NCBI RefSeq assembly: GCF_003003005.1
Contig: NZ_PVTR01000014.1
Coordinates: forward strand, 42,969-106,968
DNA length: 64,000 nucleotides
Reading direction: 5' to 3'
Source of the DNA: Mongoliibacter ruber
Lineage (GTDB): Bacteria; Bacteroidota; Bacteroidia; Cytophagales; Cyclobacteriaceae
Shown: positions 63,824 to 64,000 of the stretch, piece after piece
How positions within the stretch are numbered: position 1 is the first letter of the stretch
How the letters are laid out: the number at the start of each line of letters is the position of its first letter
The notes under the pieces: generated by a model
Told to the model about the DNA's origin: nothing
Databases searched by the model: none
The model's input: the letters and a program-made list of their open reading frames with translations, nothing else
Translations under genes and position numbers: made by a program

Positions 63824-64000
63824 TCACTTTCTGGCCAAGGCCTTCTTGGCAGCTTTTACAATATTTTCTGCATTCAGGCCATACTTTTCAAGCAATTGGG
63901 TGGGTGTTCCGGATTCTCCGAAAGAATCATTGACACCTACATACTCCAATGGGGCCGGATGATTGCTGATCAAAGTCTGGGCGATGCTGTCTCCCAAGCC
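63824..64000 (-). CDS. tkt: transketolase, C-terminal end (partial)
   Basis: The last 58 codons plus stop of a minus-strand gene continuing beyond the window. The translated end (GLGDSIAQTLISNHPAPLEY, VGVNDSFGESGTPTQLLEKY, GLNAENIVKAAKKALARK) matches the C-terminal domain of the second transketolase half or a full transketolase, which carries ketol transfers in the pentose phosphate pathway. Whether it is full-length or a split C-subunit cannot be seen. Confidence 0.85.
   Translation of the reverse strand, partial: GLGDSIAQTLISNHPAPLEYVGVNDSFGESGTPTQLLEKYGLNAENIVKAAKKALARK

Overview
The window reads as the chromosome of a Bacteroidota bacterium, most likely of the order Cytophagales (Cyclobacteriaceae-like: Algoriphagus, Belliella and relatives); the genus is inference. 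The evidence is: two giant surface proteins with SprB repeats and a type-B type IX secretion C-terminal domain; TAnnTTTG-type promoters and few Shine-Dalgarno sequences; a menaquinone gene (menA); many small stress or modification families (DinB, WYL, AHSA1/SRPBCC, VOC, YdeI) typical of this group; and moderately AT-rich DNA with hairpin-rich intergenic repeats. There is no phage, integrase, complete IS, CRISPR array or rRNA. One tRNA (Pro, GGG) is present.

Layout. 0.4-5.9 kb is a cluster of small regulators and their likely targets: a divergent DinB/WYL pair, then a GlxA-like AraC regulator flanked on both sides by VOC and SRPBCC/AHSA1 genes, with matching paired TGTCG operators ahead of both flanking operons. 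6.0-6.3 kb holds tRNA-Pro and a fragment of a short repeat. 6.6-10.8 kb is a two-gene exported protease cassette (lipoprotein subtilase plus TPR-CHAT protein), followed by a candidate structured RNA. 11.2-17.2 kb has sugar and hydrolase genes (PQQ dehydrogenase-cytochrome c, ThuA, HAD, metallo-beta-lactamase fold with an ACP-like partner, Gfo/Idh oxidoreductase). 17.3-25.3 kb is a sensory cluster: two Rcp-like response regulators, two histidine kinases (one of 1478 residues with a decayed CheB-like front end) and an MFS transporter. 25.6-34.2 kb is metabolic (amidase, Fe-S/CDGSH protein, aldehyde dehydrogenase with a TPP enzyme, FAH-family enzyme, methyltransferase). 34.2-35.85 kb and 57.6-58.85 kb are non-coding mosaics of repeated hairpins. 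35.9-50.6 kb is largely core genome (menA, argS, arginase, aminotransferase, glgX, MscS, dprA, MerR). 51.2-57.6 kb carries the paralogous pair of secreted 1050-residue proteins. 58.9-63.2 kb is a nucleotide-sugar/glycan segment (UXS, GalE, GH99-like lipoprotein) bracketed by two inverted copies of a 151-bp MITE-like repeat. The window ends inside a transketolase gene.

The observations most worth following are the AraC-controlled mirror locus (both operators lie the same distance from a Bacteroidota -7 box), the subtilase/CHAT protease pair with its downstream RNA, the inverted MITE pair, the shared hairpin mosaics, and two decayed domains (CheB-like, and ACP-like without its serine). Positions and motifs were read by eye; no alignment, folding or database search was run.
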